This document shows, one piece after another, positions 58,458 to 64,000 of a DNA stretch of 64,000 nt. The position numbers and the translations under genes are program-made. Origin of the DNA: Cryphonectria parasitica EP155 (lineage: Eukaryota; Ascomycota; Sordariomycetes; Diaporthales; Cryphonectriaceae); assembly GCF_011745365.1 (NCBI RefSeq), contig NW_024468913.1, positions 868,001 to 932,000 on the forward strand, in the 5' to 3' direction. Within the stretch, counting starts at the first letter, position 1, and each line of letters starts with the position of its first letter. The notes beneath the pieces are model-generated. The model was not told the DNA's origin and did no database searches. It saw only the letters and a program-made list of their open reading frames with translations.

Positions 58458-59018
58458 TCAATGTCCTGCTGGCGGGAAGAAAGTACCCAGAGTCTCGCCT
58501 CCCACAACAGCTGGCTCACACTCAGACATGACGGCAATCATCCTCGACCACGTCGTCTCGCTGGGGTTCCGCCAAGCATGCATGGTCGCCCGCTGAACGG
58601 TCATATCGCCGGGCTTGAGGAGCCTCGTCTCGCCGCCGTCGAGGTGCAGCTCGAGCTCGCCCTGGACCTGGATGACAATGTCGAGGCTCACGGTGCGGTG
58701 GACGGGGCTGATGGCGCCGGGCGGCGTGTCGACGTACCAAACCACGGCGCCGCCGCCTGGAGGCACGAGAGGGGGTGGATTGTCCAGAGATTGGGCATAG
58801 GCGTTTAAGTCTTTGTTCTCGGTAAAGGAGACTGGCGGGCGGGGGGTCTGGTAGCCCAGTCGGAAGAGGGTGCCGCCCAGGTCGCGGGTGACTTGCAATG
58901 GGGCAGGTATGGTAGAGAAGACCGCCTTGGCATCGCTGTTGTTGGTGGTTATGTGTCGGTTAGGGTCTGTTGGTGGCGCTGAGACCGATGTTGAAATAGA
59001 AGCCTGAGCGTCAGCCAT
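58458..59018 (-). CDS. Cupin-domain protein, 186 aa
   Basis: Single exon, ATG at 59018. After a Ser/Thr-rich start (1-30) the protein has one cupin (double-stranded beta-helix) domain. Motif 1 is around SPVHRTVSLDIVIQVQGELE, in which the usual HxH appears as a single His. Motif 2 lies in LLKPGDMTVQRATMHAWRNP, with the conserved PGD and HxW. This resembles the small fungal cupin_2 proteins found beside dioxygenases and decarboxylases. With only part of the classical metal site clear, it may be an enzyme or a binding protein. It sits upstream of, and in the same direction as, the 2OG dioxygenase. Confidence 0.87.
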   Translation of the reverse strand: MADAQASISTSVSAPPTDPNRHITTNNSDAKAVFSTIPAPLQVTRDLGGTLFRLGYQTPRPPVSFTENKDLNAYAQSLDNPPPLVPPGGGAVVWYVDTPPGAISPVHRTVSLDIVIQVQGELELHLDGGETRLLKPGDMTVQRATMHAWRNPSETTWSRMIAVMSECEPAVVGGETLGTFFPPAGH

Positions 59019-59831
59019 GTTCGTTTTTCTATTTAAAATCGTTCAATTTTCAGTGTGTTCGCCGCCCTGGAGACATAACTGAGAAATAAGGCCTCGGAAT
59101 ACATCAAGGCACAGAGCAAGAACCTCCATTTTATAATGATCACAGAACTTGATCTTCAACGAGCGAGGAAGTGAGGAAGACAACTCCGTGTAAGAACACA
59201 GATTTGTAATTCGACAAGGGTGCTCGCGGTCTCGGCCCAATGCTGACGCTATCGAAGTAGAAGTGCACACAAGAAGCTTCTCCTGAAGGCAAGGGGCTTC
59301 CTGTTGGGTGAGTATTGCTTCATACCGACAAGTCAAGCCCTCAGACTGATATGGGTTTTTCTCCCATGCACGTATCAAGAATTTCGAGAAAAGAAAGTGC
59401 ATTTTGAGGCTGCATTGAACCACAGGACTCCACGGTTCGTCTGCTAGACACAACCCCTCACCCCTCTCTGTTGCACCTTCCTCTGCGCTGTGCCGTTGTG
59501 AATGTACATCTGATAGCTCATGCTAGCTATTTGTGGTTAGCTCCGCTTGTGCCCGCTAGCGAACCGTTAGAACTTACAATACGGGAGAAACATTGAGGCT
59601 CACGCACGAGCTGACTTTCTTGACGGCAGGGGGGCAAAATGGAACCAAACCATACTGGGCCCCTCTAATCAGGGCAGCTATAATGTCGTGCTTCAAGCTT
59701 GTCACTCTCCTGCCTACCGAGTGGATTATCGCTTGCCTTTCCACCCTGACGAACTCGATTACATGTTCAAAATTACATCAAGGACAATAAGCCAAAGCAC
59801 ATGTCAACAACCAGCTAGTGTGTCAAGAATC
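59019..59831. other. Divergent intergenic region, no gene seen
   Basis: About 810 bp between the cupin start (minus) and the HhH-like gene start (plus). No exon recognised. Confidence 0.45.
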
Positions 59832-60777
59832 ATGGGTGCCTCAGCGACGCCCACCGCAGAAAACATTACCCTGGCGGAATTTCAGAAGGCCCTTGGCCGA
59901 TACGAGCAGATGATAGATGCAGTATCTGTCTCAAAGGGTGGTAAGCTCTGTCACACGCATGCATATCGTGGTGGGTAGAGAGAGAACAACGGGCTGACCA
60001 ATCGGCAGCGAAACCGGGCCAAAAGACGCTCGCAGAACTGGACCGATATCGATATGTGGAGGCACCGAAGCTCTTCTCGCTGGCCAAGCCCACGCAGACC
60101 ATGCGACTTGATCACGTCAAAACTTTAGTTGAGTGGAAGCTGTATGCACTTCTCTGCCTGACTATAGCGTGCTTTATTTGTGGCGCAGATGAATCGGGCG
60201 TGAATGCGGTCTGTAGTCCCAATGTACATGCTGATGATTACCTAGAAAACATGGGACGTTTCGACCAACTCTATTGAAGCTTGTGTCATCCAACGATGAG
60301 TCGTTTGTTGAAGATACGGTCAAGAGCGCAGTGGGCTCATATTTGCAGAAGAAGGACGCATCGGCGGCTGTTGGCATCTTAACGAATCTGAAAGGAATCG
60401 GACCAGCCACAGCATCCCTTCTTCTCGCAATATACGACCCGGAGAAGGTCATCTTCTTCGCGGACGAGGCCTTCTACTGGCTCTGCTGCAATGGCAGCCG
60501 AAGTCCCATCAAGTACAACGCGAAGGAGTACAAGCAACTCGACCAGAGCTCACACGATCTGGTCGGTCGGCTCCATGTGAAGGCAGTGGACGTAGAACGG
60601 GTCGCCTACGTACTGATGAACGAGTCCGACTCGAGTCCACGGACGGAAGAGCCAGCACTGGTCAAAAAGAAGGTGGCGAAGACGGACTCAGCTGCCCCTG
60701 CCAAGAGGAAGCAAGACACAGTTGTAGATGGCGCACCCGCTCCCCGTCGATCTAAAAGAGGCAAGAAAAATGCTTGA
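59832..60777 (+). CDS. Uncharacterised fungal protein with a helix-hairpin-helix-like motif, 257 aa
   Basis: Three exons: 59832-59940, 60009-60141 and 60246-60777. Donors are GTAAGC and GTATGC; acceptors are GGCAG and CCTAG. The start ATG lies in MGASATPTAENITL. The join of exons 2 and 3 rebuilds LVEWKLKHGTFRPTLLKLV, a motif I associate with an uncharacterised fungal family. The centre has NLKGIGPATASLLLAIYDPE (128-147), which looks like a DNA-binding helix-hairpin-helix of the glycosylase type (LxGIGxxTA), followed by VIFFADEAFYWLC. The catalytic Lys/Asp of a HhH-GPD glycosylase is not evident. The C-terminus is basic (APAPRRSKRGKKNA), a possible nuclear localisation signal. The role is unknown; nucleic-acid binding is an inference. 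Confidence 0.8.
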
Positions 60778-62115
60778 GTTGCATTAGTTAGCGACAAGAC
60801 TTCCAGTATCGAAGCAGTCCAGGCCTACTACCAACACAAGAGCCCCTCCTTGGTATCGCAACGTCTCTACACACAGTAACCCAAACGCTCCATTGGGATG
60901 AGATCGACACGTCATACGACATCGGCCAGGATTGAGTACTCGCTTTACTCTGTACAGCGGACCTCCGTCGGATATTCTTCTCGGACCAAACGGACCACCA
61001 GTGCAGCGGCAGAGCAATATGCGTCTTGTCCGCCCTTGGGTAGCGTTTCTGTGCCGCTGTGTTGAAAAGTTCCGAGCGGGGCAGCTTACCTGTCGGCCGC
61101 TGAGCCCGTGGCCTGAAATTGAAAGCCCTAGCGCCGGACACGGGTGGTATGAATGCCGATTTATTAATCTCCTCGGACAGAACGATACTTTCATGGCTAT
61201 GCTTTTTCAGCTCGAATGAGAGAAACACCTTTGAAGGCATCCGGAAGGTGGTATGGGGTACTGGCTCCAGAATTTCACCACTGGACACGACAATAATGTG
61301 GCAAGATCGCCTGCAGAAGCCCCAGTCGATCAATTCGATTTCTAGGACCGGTGAATGCGGCATTGATAGTATGATGTGTGCATAGCGTCACATATAGGCC
61401 TGAACGGCTGGCCACATTGTGCATATTGCAGGGCGTTCCCCAGCCTCTGGGAGTCTTCCCCGCAACAGAGTCTACACTGGTTCGTTCTGTCTTGGCAGTT
61501 CGTCCGCTCGGCTGGATGCACTTAAGGTTCAGCCTCACGCAACTGGATCAAGCAGTTATCGGACTTTGGAAGGTACCCTGTCCAAAGAGTTCGCATTCGG
61601 CAAGACGGCCCGACAGCAGGCTCGTTAGGTGGACATTCAACAATGCAAGGATCCCCATTGGGTTCCTGGCTGCGTCTTTGCCCAGCATTAGCCATGCAGC
61701 CGGTCAAGGCAGTCTTAAATTCTTTCACATGCTTCAGAGAACCTTTGGGGTGGGAGAGAAGAGGACGACGGCAGCCAGAGCCCCAGACTGCCTGCTCAAT
61801 GCCCAATAGATCTACGACCTTGCATGGGTCCTGTACAACTGAGACATACATGAAGGGGATCTCAACGTTCCGGATTCGCCCTTTTTCTTTTCATTGGAAG
61901 CAGGCAATGGCGCTCCCTGTGGGCGTCAACGGAATTGCCAGTGTATGTGGAGGGATGGTAGGGGTAGGGGGGGGGTGCTCCTGCTCTCGGTAATCCCAGC
62001 GTAAGAATTATTGATATGTAGCTAGATATACCGCAGTCGAGCGGAACGGTCATCTCGTCAACTCCATATGACGTTGCAGATACAGACAAGTATCCTGCCA
62101 CAAAAGCCCAGAACC
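60778..62115. other. Intergenic, no gene supported
   Basis: 1.3 kb between two plus-strand genes. Open frames exist on both strands (minus 60788-61363, plus 61378-61809) but they overlap or abut, and I see no family motif, so I do not call them genes. Confidence 0.4.
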
Positions 62116-63844
62116 ATGAACACACCGCCTGAAGACGAGGTACTATCCCTTCCTGGGATGCTGGCTAAAATCAAGGAGGACCTTCTCCTTGGAAACGAAG
62201 CTGCTCTCACAAGGTCATGGGAACGACTGCTCCATCAGCTTAGGGAGGAAGTCAAGATTGTTACTGAGGGAGGCCCAAAAGGTAATATTCCTACGATCGA
62301 ATTTGAGGATCTTAGGTATGTTACTCTACGACTTGAACCTCAGTATTTCTCCGTATTGTGTCCGGTTATGCATGCTGTTTCTATGCATTCCTTCACAAAC
62401 TCCTGTTCTTCCGTCGTTCTCTTTTTCTTAACACCTTTTTAGGATGTTATTTTAACGTCGAGGCTTAAACATTAGTATTCCTACCAGGGCGGAACCCTTC
62501 CTGGAGAGTCTCAAGACAGAGGGAGCAGCAGTGATCCACCACATTGTTTCCGAGGATGAAGCAGGGACATGGACTGAGAGTTTGGACGAGTACCTTCGCT
62601 ATAATCCTCATACGAAAGTCTCCCCGCCAGAACACCCGGAGGTGTACGAGCTCTTCTGGAGCCTGGCTCAGCTGAGCGCTCGAGCTCATCCCAATATGCT
62701 TGCGGCCCAGAAGATCCTCATGGGTCACTGCTGGAAGCATACCGCCGCCTCTGGATCTACAGCAGCCTCGACCAATCATCCCGTGGTTTATGCTGATCAA
62801 CTTCGGTTCATCTGTGACTGCTGCTCTGGACCACCACCAGCAGAAACCTCTCTTTCGACGATCAGTGCGCAAGTGGACGGTGGCAGTGTCGAGAGGTGGG
62901 AAGAAGATGGCTCTCATGGGCACCCGAAAACCAGGACATACCACAAAATCTGGTCCGGCGAGTGGGAGGATTATGATCCATGGGACACCAGTGCCCGCCT
63001 GGCCGCCACCAGCAACCGTTCTTCCCACAGCGAGTTCGCTGGTAATGTGTTCAAGATGTTCCACGGCATGTTGGCACTCAACCCAACAGAAATCCCACCC
63101 ATGCGCTTTTGCACGCTCCCACTCAAGCTGGTCACGGCATACTGGCTGCTGAGACCATTCTTCTCGCCCAAGAGGCCCCTCAGCGGAGTCAAGGGCCAGA
63201 ATACAGAGGTCTTCCTGAGCCCCTCAAACTGGGCACTCGACATCCTCCAGAGCCCTGTCATCCATGGAGCACACCCGTCCCACACACAGGAAATCAACAC
63301 CATCCTGCATCCTCACCTCCAGCTCGACAAGACCCTCACGCCCCTGCCGCGCCTGAAACCAGGAGACCTCGTCATCTGGCACCCAGACACCATCCACGCC
63401 GACGTCCCCTCCCCCTCCTGCACCCACACCCCCGTGCCCCAGTCCCCCTGCAGCCCGCAGCAAGACGCCACCGACGCCGCGCCCCCTCCCCTCTCGCCGT
63501 CTACATTCCTCTACATCCCCACCTGTCCGCTGACCCGGACCAACGCGCACTTCCTCGCCCGCCAGCGCAAAGCCTTCGTCCTCGGCCTGCCCGGCCCGGA
63601 CTTTGCCCCGCCGCCGCATCTGCGCGGCCAGGACGGTGGTGATGATAGTATTGGCGAGACCAACCATATGGGACGGCCCGGCGTGCAGGAGGTTTATGAG
63701 GCGGGCGGGCATGCGGCTCTGCGGGCGATGGGGCTGTTGGCTTGGGATGAGGACGGGGTGGCGGAGGAGAAGGAGGGGGAGAGGGAGCTGCTGGCCATGG
63801 CGAATGGCATCCTGTTTCCCCGGGAAGGGGGGAACTTCAGATAG
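62116..63844 (+). CDS. DUF1479 (YbiU-like, 2OG-oxygenase-fold) protein, 522 aa
   Basis: Two exons, 62116-62315 and 62476-63844, with a GTATGT donor and ATTAG acceptor. A second in-frame acceptor lies 12 nt downstream. I chose the ATG at 62116 for its ACC context; an in-frame ATG at 62068 would add 16 residues. Family motifs seen: RSWERLLHQLREEV, YELFWSLAQLSARAHPN, VDGGSVERWEEDG, WSGEWEDYDPWD, TAYWLLRPFFSP, VIHGAHPSHTQEIN, and HPHLQLD with KPGDLVIWHPDTIHADV (His369, His374). YIPTCPLTRTN and the final HMGRPG motif are also present. DUF1479 proteins are predicted non-haem iron oxygenases of unknown substrate. Here the residue before VDGGSVERW that I expect to be His is Gln199 (ISAQVDGG), and the segment just before it (ICDCCSGPPPAETSLSTIS) is unusual, so activity is uncertain. 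Confidence 0.87.
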
Positions 63845-64000
63845 ATATTTACCTGATAAAAGTTAGCGTTGGATGTGTGGACTTATTCAGCTAAAACTAC
63901 GTATGCTTACTACTAATACATATCTAGGCAGGTCGTCATCGTAGATGCGACCTTTGCAGGAATCTCTCTGTCACTCCTTGATACTACAGGAATCTCATTG
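63845..64000. other. 3' flank of the DUF1479 gene to window end
   Basis: 156 bp without recognisable features. Confidence 0.4.

Noticed and set aside
60788..61363. 191-codon minus-strand open frame starting with ATG
   Set aside because: No recognisable motif and composition changes along its length; not enough to call a gene, though expression data could change this.
61378..61809. 143-codon plus-strand open frame
   Set aside because: No family motif, poor start context, abuts the opposite-strand open frame.
1..64000. CRISPR array, rRNA genes, prophage or bacterial operon structures
   Set aside because: Not expected in, and not seen in, this fungal nuclear sequence.

Overview
The window is nuclear DNA of a filamentous ascomycete (Pezizomycotina, probably Sordariomycetes; the class is an inference). 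The evidence is protein genes split by short introns of about 50-280 nt with GT-AG (twice GC-AG) borders, a five-exon cytosolic ribosomal protein uL14/RPL23 gene, HET-domain genes, a fungal-type rhodopsin-domain membrane protein, an MTC1 gene, a Fot1/pogo DNA transposon with RIP-like damage, and an intron-containing tRNA-Val(AAC). There are no operons; genes lie on both strands with 0.2-4 kb between them.

Layout. 1-300: 3' end of an unidentified coiled-coil gene. 1.26-1.88 kb: cytochrome P450 relic with its middle deleted, divergent from an alpha/beta hydrolase (2.37-3.15 kb). 3.87-5.39 kb: ZIP metal transporter. 6.66-10.01 kb: a 5'-truncated HET-domain pseudogene split by a 1,856-bp Fot1-like element. 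11.07 kb: tRNA-Val. 12.6-14.75 kb: ferric reductase. 16.6-18.95 kb: rhodopsin-domain protein, followed by a 4.2-kb gene-free stretch. 23.2-24.0 kb: small secreted Gly/Ser-rich protein. 25.4-26.4 kb: SAM methyltransferase. 27.3-28.3 kb: CE1/PHB-depolymerase-like esterase. 28.8-31.7 kb: OPT oligopeptide transporter. 33.0-34.7 kb: MTC1. 35.8-41.0 kb: 1,653-residue AT-hook protein. 42.4-44.3 kb: MFS drug transporter. 46.2-47.3 kb: RPL23. 48.2-50.6 kb: secreted Ser/Thr-rich protein. 50.9-53.4 kb: apparently intact HET-domain protein. 56.1-56.5 kb: small 4F5/zinc-finger protein. 56.7-59.0 kb: 2OG-Fe(II) oxygenase and cupin in tandem. 59.8-60.8 kb: orphan protein with a helix-hairpin-helix-like motif. 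62.1-63.8 kb: DUF1479 protein.

The gene set mixes housekeeping functions (RPL23, MTC1, tRNA, ZIP, ferric reductase, the 4F5 protein) with accessory ones (HET genes, P450 relic, MFS, OPT, oxygenases, secreted proteins). No convincing secondary-metabolite backbone gene is present, so I do not call a biosynthetic cluster. ZIP, ferric reductase, OPT and MFS all handle transport or metals but are scattered, and nothing in the sequence shows they act together.

The most informative signals are genome-defence and decay traces: a transposase frame destroyed only by point nonsense changes while its 50-bp inverted repeats stay perfect; the HET frame that reads through if the element is removed; a P450 whose two ends survive but whose middle is gone; two GC-AG introns; and a DUF1479 protein with Gln where I expect the first metal-ligand His. 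All exon borders were derived by reading splice signals and frame continuity, without transcript data. I saw no wholly new multi-gene system.
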